Counted from the stretch's first letter, positions 16,794-26,248 are shown. The stretch is 64,000 bases of DNA from Humidesulfovibrio sp. (GCF_031082295.1 NZ_JAVHLD010000007.1:1-64000), one strand, 5' to 3'. Numbers and translations: made by a program. The notes: generated from the letters alone by a model not told the origin.

Positions 16794-17123
16794 ATGAACG
16801 CAGGCCCCCGTTTTCCCCGCTGTCTGTCTTTCGGGCTGGCTTTCGCCGGCGCCGCCCTGGCCCTCTCCGTGGCCTTGACCAGCCCGGCCCTGGCCGAGGA
16901 GGTCAGGCGCTACAAGCCCGTGGTGGTGCAGGGCGGCGACAACAACCTCTATCCGCCCAAGGTGCTCATCGTGGATACCCGTGACGGCCACCTCTGGCTC
17001 TGGCAGGAGCGCGGCAAGAAGGACTCCCAGGACGGCCTGGCCGACACGCAGCTCATTTACCAGGGCAAGGTGGCCCCCGGCCGCGCCGCCGGGGACGTGA
17101 TCTCCACCATCAAGCGCAAGTAG
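16794..17123 (+). CDS. Small exported protein, unknown function
   Basis: A 109-residue protein with a signal peptide (cleavage probably after SPALA, residue 34). The mature 75 residues contain GDNNLYPPKVLIVDTRDGHL followed by WLWQERG, a beta-rich pattern, then a hydrophilic end. I do not recognise a family. GGAGG precedes the ATG. It is convergent with the repeat-protein gene at 17135-17527, only 11 bases away, and divergent from the minus-strand pair, so it belongs to the same exported-protein neighbourhood. Confidence 0.68.
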   Translation: MNAGPRFPRCLSFGLAFAGAALALSVALTSPALAEEVRRYKPVVVQGGDNNLYPPKVLIVDTRDGHLWLWQERGKKDSQDGLADTQLIYQGKVAPGRAAGDVISTIKRK

Positions 17124-17134
17124 GCCGGGCCGAA

Positions 17135-17527
17135 CTACTTGTTGCCGCCCACGGTGACGCCGCCGATGGCGCTGTCGGCGCTGGTGTTCTGGCCTCCGGC
17201 CTGGGTGGTCACGCGGTCGGCCTTGCCGCTGACGTTGACATCGCCGGTGTGGCTGCCGCGCCGGATGTCAATGGTGTGGACGCTGGTCCGGGCCTCGGTC
17301 TTGTCGCCCGTGGCGCTGGTGGAGACCTTGCCCACCTTGCTCGACACCATCAGGTCCGTCTCGCGGATCTGCCCGGCCTGGGCCGCGCCCGTGGGCAGTG
17401 CCGTCGCCAGGAGCGCCAGGAGCGTGAGGCTGGCCAGGGCGGTCAGCGGCTTCGGAGCCCGACGAGGGAGGGGACCCGTCAGCGGCGTCTCATGGGGGAG
17501 TGTTGTAACGAGGTCGCGGCGGAGCAT
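17135..17527 (-). CDS. Exported two-repeat protein (possible fibre/amyloid-type subunit)
   Basis: A 130-residue protein with an extended signal region (cleavage near residue 50, AAQA). The mature part is two imperfect repeats of about 37 residues; the second (residues about 92-129) reads HTGDVNVSGKADRVTTQ then AGGQNTSADSAIGGVTVGG. The same pattern, TGDI.V.GKA..VT....GQ, occurs in the product at 19965-20258. It is rich in G, T, S, N, Q and V with alternating polar and aliphatic residues, as in beta-solenoid or amyloid-type subunits. AGGAGGTG sits before ATG 17527; a longer frame starting at 17644 is rejected. The fibre role is inference. Confidence 0.7.
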   Translation of the reverse strand: MLRRDLVTTLPHETPLTGPLPRRAPKPLTALASLTLLALLATALPTGAAQAGQIRETDLMVSSKVGKVSTSATGDKTEARTSVHTIDIRRGSHTGDVNVSGKADRVTTQAGGQNTSADSAIGGVTVGGNK

Positions 17528-17828
17528 GCGGCACCTCCTGGCCTGTTGTCGGCCCTCTGGAGTCGGATCGGACTGTTGCGGGCGCGGTTTCGCTGCGCCT
17601 CCCGCAAGAAATGGTGATGCCATGTGTATGGAATTAAATAGCACAAGGCCGTGAAGAGAGCAACGCCTTGGCCTTCTGCTGAGTTGTGGCAGAGGGTGCG
17701 CGCCTTGACAGGGCTATGGGCTTCGGAGTAATTTCAATGCATCCTGTGGGACCTCTCCCCAGCGGTCCTTGCCTGGGCATGGTGCCCAGGGACGACGGCT
17801 GGCAGGGTCTGGCCCGCAAGGGGGACAC

Positions 17829-18143
17829 ATGAAACGCGCCTCGCTCATCCCGTTCATTCTGGCCCTGACCCTGGTATTCTGCGGGTCGGCCCTGGCCAAG
17901 GACATGGACGACAAGATCGGCAACGATGACGGGTTCGAGTTCGACAACGACCTGAAGAGAAGCACCAACGTCAAGTACACGAAGGTCAAGGCCAAGAGCG
18001 ACGCCAAGCGCGACAAGGGCGGCTCCATCGAGGCCGGCGACGGCGACACCAACATCAACAGTGTCGTGGCCGGGGGCAACATCTACGGCGATATCGTGAT
18101 CATTGACGAAGGCAAGGGCAACAAGAACATCATCAAGAAGTAG
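17829..18143 (+). CDS. Small exported acidic/basic repeat-like protein
   Basis: A 104-residue protein with a clear signal peptide (cleavage after GSALA, residue 23). The mature part is highly charged: an acidic start (KDMDDKIGNDDGFEFDNDL), a Lys-rich middle, then GGSIEAGDGDTNINSVVAGG and NIYGDIVIIDEGKGNKN. The alternating Gly, Asn, Asp and Val of the last 45 residues recall the two repeat proteins nearby but are not clearly the same repeat. AAGGGGG precedes the ATG. It sits 58 bases before the CsgG/DUF4384 lipoprotein gene on the same strand and could be a cargo or accessory of it. Confidence 0.7.
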   Translation: MKRASLIPFILALTLVFCGSALAKDMDDKIGNDDGFEFDNDLKRSTNVKYTKVKAKSDAKRDKGGSIEAGDGDTNINSVVAGGNIYGDIVIIDEGKGNKNIIKK

Positions 18144-18201
18144 ACGCCCGCGGCAGGCGCCGCGCGGCTCGCAAGCCGCCACACGGCAAGGAGTTGGCAC
18201 C

Positions 18202-19860
18202 ATGAAAAAACGCCTGATGCTTGTTACCCTGCTCGCCTTGAGCCTGCTTTTGTCCTCGTGCAAGCAGCCCACGGACGTGACCCTGCCCGTGGAGGCGCCC
18301 AAGGCCACCGAAACATCCTATTCACAGGCCCTGAAGAAGTTCGGGCGCCTGACGCGCGAATTCCGGGTGAGCACCCTGCGCGTGCAGACCACCCAGGTGC
18401 AGGACGACACGGGTTCCTCCGCAGCCACGGGCGCGGAGATCCCGTTTGACATCACCAAGATGATCATGAGCGCCATCAACGGCATCGGCGGCAGCATCCA
18501 GTTCATCCCCTACGACCCCATCTACATCAAGAACCAGGCCGCCCTGAACATGACCACGCTGGAAGGCAAGATGAAGCCGGAAATCGTGCTGAACGGCGGC
18601 ATCACCGAGTTCGACCGGTCCATCGAGTCCGGCAGCTCCGGGTTCGACTTCGGCGGCAGCTTCGGCGCGGGCAAGAACTCCCCCAGCCTTGACGCGGGCA
18701 AGCAGGACCGCGATTCCGTGTCGAGCATCACCATCGACCTGAACATCACCGACGTGGAGACCATGGCCATGGTGCCGCGCGTGCAGGCCGTGAACACCAT
18801 GAAGGTCTTCAAGGCCGCCAGCGACCTCGACCTCGGCTTCTCCATCTTCGGCGCAAGCTTCGGCTACAAGAGCAGCATCAAGAAGATCCAGGGCCGCCAC
18901 GCCGCAGTGCGCGTGCTGGTGGACCTCTCTGTGCTGGAGACCCTCGGCAAGTACCTGAACCTGCCCTACTGGAAGTGCGTGGACCAGGGCGCCAAGCCCG
19001 ATCCCGTGGTCATCGAGAACATCCGCGACCAGTACCTCGAGGCCAACCAGCAGGGCCGTGTGCGCATGATCCAGAACCTGCTCTACGTCTACGGCTTCCG
19101 GGGCCTGCGCGCCACCGGCAACCTCGACGGCGACACCGTGGCGGCCATCAAGGCCGTGAGCGCGGCGTACGGCTTCCAGGCCCAGACGCTGGACGAGAAC
19201 TTCTACGAGCAGCTCTTCCTGAACGCCCCTGTGCTGGGCGAAAAGAGCAAGGTCCAGGGCAGCGCCGGCGCAGCCGCGCAGAACATGACCATCGACGGCT
19301 CCGTGGTGGGCCGCGCGGCCAGCCAGAGCGCCCAGCCCGGCGTGCCCTTGAGCGTGGACATCAAGACCGACAAGGCCGTGTACAAGCAGGGCGAGAAGAT
19401 CCGCATCACCCTCCAGGGCAACAAGGACTTCTACGGCAAGATCGTGTACCTCACCGCCGACGGCCAGACCGTGCAGCTGCTGCCAAACGGCATGCGCAGC
19501 CTGGACTTCTTCAAGGGCGGCCGCACCTACAATGTGCCCGAGGACTCCGACGGCTTCAGCCTCGACGTGGCTCCGCCCTACGGCGCGGAGCGCATCATGC
19601 TCTACGCCAGCGAGTCCCCGCTGCCACCGGTCAAGACCCGCTCGCTGGGCGAGGGCACGGGCGGCATGCTGAGTCTTGAGGGCGGAAAGCAGGCCCTGAC
19701 CAACCTCTCGCGCGGCATCAAGATTTCCCAGGCCGCGCCTGCAAAACCCGTGGCGACCGAGGCCCGCGAGGCGGCACCCCCCATGAAGCCGCAGCCGGTC
19801 CAGGGCGCCAGCACCAGCGTGGTGGAGCGCGCCGTCGCCATCACCACCAAGGCCAAGTAG
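18202..19860 (+). CDS. Outer-membrane lipoprotein: CsgG-like, peptidoglycan-binding-like and DUF4384 domains
   Basis: A 552-residue lipoprotein (signal MKKRLMLVTL, lipobox LSSC with C20). Residues about 40-260 resemble the CsgG curli-secretion family (ALNMTTLEGKMKPEIVLNGG and the ITIDLNITDVETMAMVP strand). Residues about 287-330 resemble a PG_binding_1 fold (RMIQNLLYVYGF, then GDTVAAIKAVSAAYGF). Residues about 380-475 match DUF4384 (YKQGEKIRITLQGNKDFYGK, then LLPNG). AAGGAG precedes the ATG. The combination suggests an export or assembly factor held at the outer membrane and cell wall. It lies between two genes for small exported proteins. Confidence 0.78.
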   Translation: MKKRLMLVTLLALSLLLSSCKQPTDVTLPVEAPKATETSYSQALKKFGRLTREFRVSTLRVQTTQVQDDTGSSAATGAEIPFDITKMIMSAINGIGGSIQFIPYDPIYIKNQAALNMTTLEGKMKPEIVLNGGITEFDRSIESGSSGFDFGGSFGAGKNSPSLDAGKQDRDSVSSITIDLNITDVETMAMVPRVQAVNTMKVFKAASDLDLGFSIFGASFGYKSSIKKIQGRHAAVRVLVDLSVLETLGKYLNLPYWKCVDQGAKPDPVVIENIRDQYLEANQQGRVRMIQNLLYVYGFRGLRATGNLDGDTVAAIKAVSAAYGFQAQTLDENFYEQLFLNAPVLGEKSKVQGSAGAAAQNMTIDGSVVGRAASQSAQPGVPLSVDIKTDKAVYKQGEKIRITLQGNKDFYGKIVYLTADGQTVQLLPNGMRSLDFFKGGRTYNVPEDSDGFSLDVAPPYGAERIMLYASESPLPPVKTRSLGEGTGGMLSLEGGKQALTNLSRGIKISQAAPAKPVATEAREAAPPMKPQPVQGASTSVVERAVAITTKAK

Positions 19861-19868
19861 GGGCACCA

Positions 19869-19907
19869 TGCCGGGGCGTTTCGCCTCTCGAGGAGAAGGC
19901 CCCGGCA
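19869..19907 (+). repeat. Hairpin between lipoprotein and repeat-protein genes
   Basis: TGCCGGGGC (19869-19877) pairs perfectly with GCCCCGGCA (19899-19907), with partial pairing inside. No T-run follows. It probably uncouples expression of the small repeat protein from the lipoprotein or protects mRNA ends. An imperfect 16-bp palindrome follows at 19919-19934. Confidence 0.55.
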
Positions 19908-19964
19908 CAGACTGGAGAGTTGTACACGTGCAACGTAACCTGTAGCCTTTCAAGGGGGAGTCTC

Positions 19965-20258
19965 ATGAAAAAGCTCGTATTGTGCGCGTTCATCGTCCTG
20001 GCTAGCGCATCCCTGGCCCTGGCCGCCACCAAAACCGGCGACATCAGCGTGGACAGCAAGGCCGGCACCGTGACCAACGTGGGCATGGGGCAGAACGTGA
20101 AAGCCACCACCGACGTCCATTCCGTTGACGTGAAGGGCGGCTCCAAGACCGGCGACATCAAGGTCAAGGGCAAGGCCGGTCAGGTCACCAACGTGGGCAT
20201 GGGCCAGGGCGTGAAGGCCGAGACCAAGGTCGGCAGCGTGAAGGTCGGCGGACAGTAA
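19965..20258 (+). CDS. Exported two-repeat protein (possible fibre/amyloid-type subunit)
   Basis: A 97-residue protein with a signal peptide (cleavage after SLALA, residue 21). The mature part is two tandem 38-residue repeats, starting KTGDISVDSKAG at residue 23 and KTGDIKVKGKAG at residue 61; both contain TVTNVGMGQ or QVTNVGMGQ, and the second ends VGSVKVGG. This is the same pattern as the protein at 17135-17527. Such short exported proteins of regular beta repeats beside CsgG-like genes suggest a secreted polymer subunit, but nothing proves it. AAGGGGGAG precedes ATG 19965. A strong terminator follows. Confidence 0.75.
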   Translation: MKKLVLCAFIVLASASLALAATKTGDISVDSKAGTVTNVGMGQNVKATTDVHSVDVKGGSKTGDIKVKGKAGQVTNVGMGQGVKAETKVGSVKVGGQ

Positions 20259-20281
20259 GCAACAGCGAAAGAACAAGCGAA

Positions 20282-20308
20282 GAGGCGGGGCGACCCGCCT
20301 CTTTTTTT
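20282..20308 (+). terminator. Rho-independent terminator
   Basis: A perfect 8-bp stem GAGGCGGG/CCCGCCTC with a GCGA loop and seven T. It ends the repeat-protein transcript and separates it from the convergent ABC permease gene. Confidence 0.93.
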
Positions 20309-20332
20309 GCGCCGTGGATGCCGGAGGAAGGT

Positions 20333-21558
20333 CTACTCGTAGCGCAGGGCGTCGATGGGGTTCAGCCGCGCGGCCTTCCGGGCCGGGTAGAACCCGAAGA
20401 AGATGCCGATGGCGCTGGAAAAGGCCACGGCCAGCCCGATGGCGTTGGCCGAGATGAGCGTCGGCCAGTCGAACAGGGCAGAGATGAGGAGCGCGCCGCC
20501 CACGCCCATGAGGATGCCGATGACGCCGCCGAGCAGGGTCAAGAGCACTGCCTCGGCCAGGAATTGCAGCAGGATGTCCTTCTCCCGGGCGCCTATGGCC
20601 ATGCGGATGCCGATCTCCCGGGTGCGCTCGGTGACGGAGACGAGCATGATGTTCATGATGCCGATGCCGCCCACGATGAGCGAAATTGAGGCCACCGCGC
20701 CGAGCAGCATGCTCATGACCTGGGAGGACTGCTGCGACACGGCCAGGATCTCGGTCAGGTTGCGCACGGTGAAGTCGCGCTCGCGCGTGGGGCCAACGCG
20801 GTGGCGCTGGTCGAGGAGCGCTGTGACCTCCTTCTCGGCCTGGGCGAGCAGGCTCTGGTCCTTGGCCTGCAGCAGGATGACCCCCACGGTGCCCGGGATG
20901 GGACTGCCGAAGAGCTTGCGCTGGGCCGTGGTGATGGGCACGTAGACCACATCGTCCTGGTCCGAGCCCTGGGGCGAGCGGCCCTTGACCTCCAGCACGC
21001 CGATGACCGTGAACGGCATGCCCTTGATGCGCACCTGCTTGCCCGTGGGATCCTCGTCGCCGAAGAGGGTCTCGGCCACGGTGTTGCCCAGGGCGCAGAC
21101 CTTCTGGGCCGTGTCCGAATCGTTCTGGGTCAGCTCCCGGCCGCGCACGGTCTTCCATTCGCGGATCCAGAGGAAATCCGGCGTCACGCCCTGGATCATG
21201 GTGGACCAGTTCATGTTGCCGAAGACCACCTGGGCCGTGCCGCGGACCGTGGGCGCGGCGAGCGCCACCGCCGGACACTCGTTGCGGATGGCCTTGACGT
21301 CGTCATAGGTCAGCGTCGGCGCGGAGCCGCCGCCAGCGCTGATGCCGCCGCTGGTGGTGGAACCGGGCAACACCAGGATGAGGTTGGAGCCCATGGTGGC
21401 GATCTGGCCGGCGATCTGCCTTGACGCGCCCGTGCCCACGGCCACCATGACGATGACCGCGCCGATGCCGATCATGATGCCGAGCATGGTCAGAAACGAG
21501 CGCATCTTGTTCACGCGCAGGGCGCGCAGCGCGATCTTGAGCGGCAGCAGGAGGTCCA

Positions 21559-21559
<1 letters not shown>
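20333..21559 (-). CDS. MacB-type ABC transporter permease
   Basis: A 408-residue FtsX/MacB_PCD permease. An N-terminal helix follows LRVNKMRSFLTMLGIMIGI, then comes a large periplasmic domain of about 220 residues, and three C-terminal helices (family stretch GIGIMNIMLVSVTERTREIG near residue 290). It has no fused ATPase; the separate ATPase gene lies immediately upstream with an ATGA overlap. With the adaptor protein it should form a tripartite pump moving peptides, lipoproteins or toxic compounds from the periplasm outward. No outer-membrane TolC-like gene is adjacent. The neighbouring exported-protein cluster makes these proteins possible substrates, but the genes are convergent. Confidence 0.88.
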
Positions 21560-22296
<737 letters not shown>

Positions 22297-23544
22297 CTAG
22301 AGCCTCGGCCCCATGGGCGGGCCGCTCTGGGTGGAGGACTTGGCCGCGCCGTTCTTGCCCTTGGCGCTCACGGCCTCGACGATGACCTCGGCGTCGGCGG
22401 GCAGCTCGCCTCCGGCGATCTCGGTCTCCTTGTCGTTGCCGATGCCGAGCTGCACGCTGACCGCAACCGGCTTGCCGTCCTTGAGGATGTAAATCCTCTT
22501 GCCTGCCTTGCCCTTGTCGGCGGCCTTTCCGCCGCTCTTGTCGGGCGTCTTCTGGCTGGCGTCGGCGTCGGTGGCCTTGGGCCGGAAGCGCAGGGCGGGG
22601 GTGGGGATCTTGAGCGCGTCGGCCTTGCTGGCGGTGATGAAGGTCACGTTGGCGGTCATGCCGGGCTTGAGGCGCAGGTCGGAGTTGTCCACCCCGACGA
22701 CAACCGTGTATGTGACGACGTTTGACACCGTGGTGGCTGCGTTGCGCACCTGGGTGACCACCCCGGCGAAGTTCGACTCGGGATAGGCGTCAACAGTAAA
22801 GGTGGCGTTGCCGCCCTCCTTGACCTTGCCGATGTCCGACTCGTCCACCGTGGCGTAAATCTGCATCTTGGTCAGGTCCTGGGCGATGGTGAACAGGGTG
22901 GGCGTGGTGAAGCTGGCGGCCACGGTCTGGCCCACGTCCACCGCGCGGGAGATGACGATGCCGTCCACCGGGGAGCGGATGGTGGCGTAGTCGAGGTTGG
23001 TCCTGGCCTGGTCGAAGCTGCCCTTGGCCTGGGCCACGGAGCCCTGGGCCGCGCCGAGGGCGGCTTTGGCAGAGGCCGCGGCGGTGGCGGCGGTGTCGTA
23101 GTCGCTCTGGGACACGGAGCCGTCGTGCACGAGGCTCTTGTAGCGGTTCAGCGTGCGGGTGGTGTCGGCCAGGGTGACCTTGGCCTTCTCCAGGTTGGCC
23201 TGGGCGGCCAGATAGTTGCCTTTGCTCTGCTCCACCTGCGCGCGGAAGGTTGCCGGGTCGATCTGCGCGATGACCTGGCCCTTCTTCACCTGGGAGTTGA
23301 AGTCCACGAACAGTTCCTTGATGGTGCCGGACACCGGCGCGCCCACGTTCACCGTCACCACCGGGGTGATGTTGCCGGAGCTGGTCACGGTGGCCACGAT
23401 CTCGCCGCGCGTGGCCTTGGCCGTGCGGTAGGTCTCCGCCGCGTTGCCGCCCCGGAAATAATAGAAGGCCCCGCCCGCGAGGGCCAGTGCCAGCGTGGCC
23501 GCAAGGGCGAAGCCCAGGGGCTTCTTGTTGATGAGGGTGGGCAT
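22297..23544 (-). CDS. MacA-type periplasmic adaptor (membrane fusion protein)
   Basis: A 415-residue HlyD/MacA-family adaptor. One N-terminal membrane helix (about residues 11-30) is followed by the lipoyl half-motif with APVSGTIKELFVDFNSQVKKG, a long alpha-helical hairpin (about 100-190), the second lipoyl half (ATIRSPVDGIVISRAVDVGQ) and beta-barrel domains. A Lys/Asp-rich insertion lies near residue 330. It joins the inner-membrane MacB-like pump to an outer-membrane channel. CCAGGAG precedes the ATG. It is the first gene of the three-gene operon running to 20333. Confidence 0.9.
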   Translation of the reverse strand: MPTLINKKPLGFALAATLALALAGGAFYYFRGGNAAETYRTAKATRGEIVATVTSSGNITPVVTVNVGAPVSGTIKELFVDFNSQVKKGQVIAQIDPATFRAQVEQSKGNYLAAQANLEKAKVTLADTTRTLNRYKSLVHDGSVSQSDYDTAATAAASAKAALGAAQGSVAQAKGSFDQARTNLDYATIRSPVDGIVISRAVDVGQTVAASFTTPTLFTIAQDLTKMQIYATVDESDIGKVKEGGNATFTVDAYPESNFAGVVTQVRNAATTVSNVVTYTVVVGVDNSDLRLKPGMTANVTFITASKADALKIPTPALRFRPKATDADASQKTPDKSGGKAADKGKAGKRIYILKDGKPVAVSVQLGIGNDKETEIAGGELPADAEVIVEAVSAKGKNGAAKSSTQSGPPMGPRL

Positions 23545-23905
23545 TTATCTGTTCTCCTGGGAGACGATTTCCGGGTGTTCAGGCAGCGCGGTCCAGGGGG
23601 TGGCCCTGTCCCAGATGGTCTGTGCGGGCGTTCTTGCAGTCAAGGTTCATGGCGCACTACGTAGCGAGAAGCGTGCCAAGGGCGATTGCCCCGGAAATAC
23701 AGCCTATTTCTCTCGACACGCCAGCCGTTGTGCAAAGCCTTGCGCGCACTTGTGCACATGTCCATGCTGGCCTTTCAGGGGCTGCGCGTGTTAGCCTTGA
23801 TTGCAGTTCCGGTGCTTCCAGCCGGGGAGCGTCTTCACGACGTGCCAGAGCAAGACGCGCTGGCCTTCCGTTTGGTTACCGGAGGCGACTCAAGGGGAGG
23901 CCGCC
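23545..23905. other. Intergenic region between divergent macA-like and MFS genes
   Basis: 361 bases that should hold promoters for both strands. I found no convincing -35/-10 pair, operator or small gene. An RBS (AGGGGAGG) for the MFS gene ends it. Confidence 0.4.
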
Positions 23906-25159
23906 ATGCATCCGCTCTCCGCGCAGGTGTCCGTGATGACCGGCTTGAACGCCGTGGGCTTTCTGGCCCGCTTCTCCTACGCCCTGGCCAGAAACCCGGT
24001 GCTGCCGCTGTTCGCCCTGTTCCTGGGCGCGGGGCCGGAGGCCGTGGGCCTGGCCGTGGGCATCTCCACGGTGACGGGCATATTCTTCAAGATGCCCGCC
24101 GGGGCGCTGTCCGACGTGGTGGGCCGCAAGCGCACCATGCTGGCCGGGCTGTTCGTGTTCGGCCTGCTGCCCTTCGCCTACCTGTTCATCCAAAGCTACG
24201 AGGCCCTGGTGGTGGTGCGCTTCGTCCATGGCCTGGCCACCGCCATCTACGGGCCCGTGGCCATGGCCGTGGTGGCCGAGATGGCGGGCGAGCGCCGGGG
24301 CGAGATGCTCGGCTGGTTCTCCTCGGTCATGATCATCGGCACGCTCTTGGGCGCGCCCCTGGGCGGCTACATGCTGCACCACGCGCCAAACGCCGCCGCT
24401 CCCGGCCTGTGGGACTTCCGGCTGGTGTTCCTGGTGAGCGGAGCGGCGGGCATGTCCGCGCTGTTGCTGGGCCTGTGGCTGCTGCGAGGACCGGAAGAGC
24501 ACGCCGAGGCGGGCAGCCCCCTGGCCGACCGCCTGGCCAGGTTCCGCCAGGGCATCCGCGAGGTGGTGGCGGACCGGCGCGTGCTGCTGACCTCGGCCAT
24601 GGAGGGCGTGCAGAACATGGGCATGGGCGCGCTGGAGGCCTTCCTGCCCGTGTACGCCGTGACCCGCGCGGGCCTGAACGAGCTGGAGGCCGGAATGCTC
24701 TGGGCCGTGCAGATTTCCGTGACCATGGTGGGCAAGCCCCTGCTGGGGCGGCTGGGCGACGCCCACGGCCGCAAGGCTCCCATCGCCGCGGGGCTGGCCT
24801 GCTGCGCCCTGGGCCTGGGGGCGGTGCCCTGGCTGGCGGGCTTCTGGGCCCTGGCCGTGGCGGCGCTCCTCTTCGGCCTGGGCGAGGCGCTCGTCACCTC
24901 GTCCTCGGCCGCCCTGGTGGCCGACCTCTGCCGCAAGCGCCATTACGGCGCGGCAATGGGCACCTTCGGCACCATCTTCGACGTGGGCCACGCTTCCGGG
25001 CCCATCCTGGGCGGCGTGCTCGTGGCATGGCTGGATTTCCGGCTGGCCTTCGCGGTGCTCGCCGTGGTATTGCTGGCGGCGATACCGGTATTTCTCGCCG
25101 GAGTGAGCCTTGACGACGGCTCAAACGACAACACCGATGACCGTGCGGCTGCCGCATAG
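23906..25159 (+). CDS. Major facilitator superfamily transporter
   Basis: A 417-residue protein with about twelve hydrophobic helices. The MFS loop 2-3 signature is visible as GALSDVVGRKRTMLAG near residue 65, repeated in the second half as LLGRLGDAHGRKAPIAAG. A charged central loop (residues about 190-220) separates the halves. It is probably a drug/proton or small-molecule carrier in the inner membrane; the substrate is unknown. ATG 23906 has AGGGGAGG just upstream. It is 11 bases before the rhodanese-HD gene and appears to head that operon. Confidence 0.9.
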   Translation: MHPLSAQVSVMTGLNAVGFLARFSYALARNPVLPLFALFLGAGPEAVGLAVGISTVTGIFFKMPAGALSDVVGRKRTMLAGLFVFGLLPFAYLFIQSYEALVVVRFVHGLATAIYGPVAMAVVAEMAGERRGEMLGWFSSVMIIGTLLGAPLGGYMLHHAPNAAAPGLWDFRLVFLVSGAAGMSALLLGLWLLRGPEEHAEAGSPLADRLARFRQGIREVVADRRVLLTSAMEGVQNMGMGALEAFLPVYAVTRAGLNELEAGMLWAVQISVTMVGKPLLGRLGDAHGRKAPIAAGLACCALGLGAVPWLAGFWALAVAALLFGLGEALVTSSSAALVADLCRKRHYGAAMGTFGTIFDVGHASGPILGGVLVAWLDFRLAFAVLAVVLLAAIPVFLAGVSLDDGSNDNTDDRAAAA

Positions 25160-25170
25160 GGAGCGACTCC

Positions 25171-26016
25171 ATGAAAAAGACCCTGACCCCCGCCGAATTG
25201 CGCCAGGAACTGGCTTCGGACAAACCGCCCCTGGTCATCGACGTGCGCCGGGTGGACGACCACGAGGGCGGGCCGGAGGGCATCCCCGGCGCGGACTGGC
25301 GCGCCCCGACACTGCTTGAGGACTGGGCGGGTGGCATCCCCGAGGGCGCCGACGTGGTGGTCTACTGCGTGCGCGGCGGCGGCGTGAGCCAGGGCGTGCA
25401 GACGGTGCTGGCGAAGCGCGGGGTGGCTGCGCGCTACCTGGAAGGCGGGCTGGCGGCCTGGGCCGCCGACGAGGCGCTTGAGCGCGACCCGGACCTGGAA
25501 CTGCTGCGCACCCAGGGCGTGGGCGACAAGGGTCTGCGGCACGCCCTGCAGGTGGCCCGGGTGGCCCTGTGGCTGGCGGCGGGCCTCGACGGGGCCAAGG
25601 CCGGGCCGGTGGACGCGGAGGTCCTCAGGCGCGGGGCGCTGCTTCATGATCTGGGAAAGGTGCGCGACACGGGCAACCTGCACGGAGTCGTGGGCGCGGA
25701 GCTGGGGCGCGGGCTGGGCCTGCCGGAGGCGGTGCTCGGCTGCATCGAGAAGCACGTGCGCCACGGGGTGCCGCTGGACCAGGCCGAGGCCCTGGGCCTG
25801 CCCCGGCGCGATTTTTCCTTCACGCGCCTGGAGGAACGCCTGGTGTCCTATGCGGACAAGATAGCCGACATCCTGGCCGCCGGACTGGCCGAAGGGCCTG
25901 CGGACGCGCACGCGCGCCTGCCGGAGATCCTGGCCGCGCACCCGGCCCTGGCCAAGGACGACGCCACCAAGGCCCGCTACCTGGAGAGCCGGGGCCTGCT
26001 GGAGGGCCATGCGTGA
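25171..26016 (+). CDS. Rhodanese domain fused to HD hydrolase domain
   Basis: A 281-residue cytoplasmic fusion. Residues about 4-100 are a rhodanese fold (PPLVIDVRRVDDHEGG, then the catalytic loop VVYCVRGGG with C66). Residues about 118-260 are an HD phosphohydrolase domain: H124 in LRHALQVAR, H159-D160 in ALLHDLGK, and later H and D ligands (GCIEKHVRHG, VSYADKIAD). The two activities, sulfane-sulfur transfer and metal-dependent phosphohydrolysis, are rarely combined and the substrate is unknown. AGGGAG precedes the ATG. Its stop overlaps the next gene start. Confidence 0.85.
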   Translation: MKKTLTPAELRQELASDKPPLVIDVRRVDDHEGGPEGIPGADWRAPTLLEDWAGGIPEGADVVVYCVRGGGVSQGVQTVLAKRGVAARYLEGGLAAWAADEALERDPDLELLRTQGVGDKGLRHALQVARVALWLAAGLDGAKAGPVDAEVLRRGALLHDLGKVRDTGNLHGVVGAELGRGLGLPEAVLGCIEKHVRHGVPLDQAEALGLPRRDFSFTRLEERLVSYADKIADILAAGLAEGPADAHARLPEILAAHPALAKDDATKARYLESRGLLEGHA

Positions 26017-26240
26017 GCGTGGGAGACCGGCCCGTGCTCTGCCTCTGCCGGGGCCTGACCCGGGAGGGGGTGCTGCTGTCCCTGGAGGCCGGGGCGCGCA
26101 GCCTGGGCGAGGTGCGCGGGTTCTGCGAGGCCAACGGGCACGTGGTCGCGCCCGCCCCGGACGCCATGCATGACTGTTGCACGGACGTGCTGGCCGGGTT
26201 GCTGCGCCAGGCCCAGCAAACACCCAGCATCGAATCATGA
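26013..26240 (+). CDS. Small BFD-like [2Fe-2S] protein
   Basis: A 75-residue protein starting at a GTG that overlaps the previous stop codon. It resembles bacterioferritin-associated ferredoxin-like (BFD) domains: C10-x-C12 (VLCLCRGLTREGV), a helix SLGEVRGFCEA and an end-helix CCTDVLAGLLRQ. In BFD the last two cysteines are CxxC; here they are adjacent (C55-C56) and an extra C38 is present, so cluster binding is plausible but unproven. It lies between the rhodanese-HD and chrA genes and may supply electrons or sense redox state for them. Confidence 0.62.
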   Translation: MSVGDRPVLCLCRGLTREGVLLSLEAGARSLGEVRGFCEANGHVVAPAPDAMHDCCTDVLAGLLRQAQQTPSIES

Positions 26241-26248
26241 GGAGAGCC

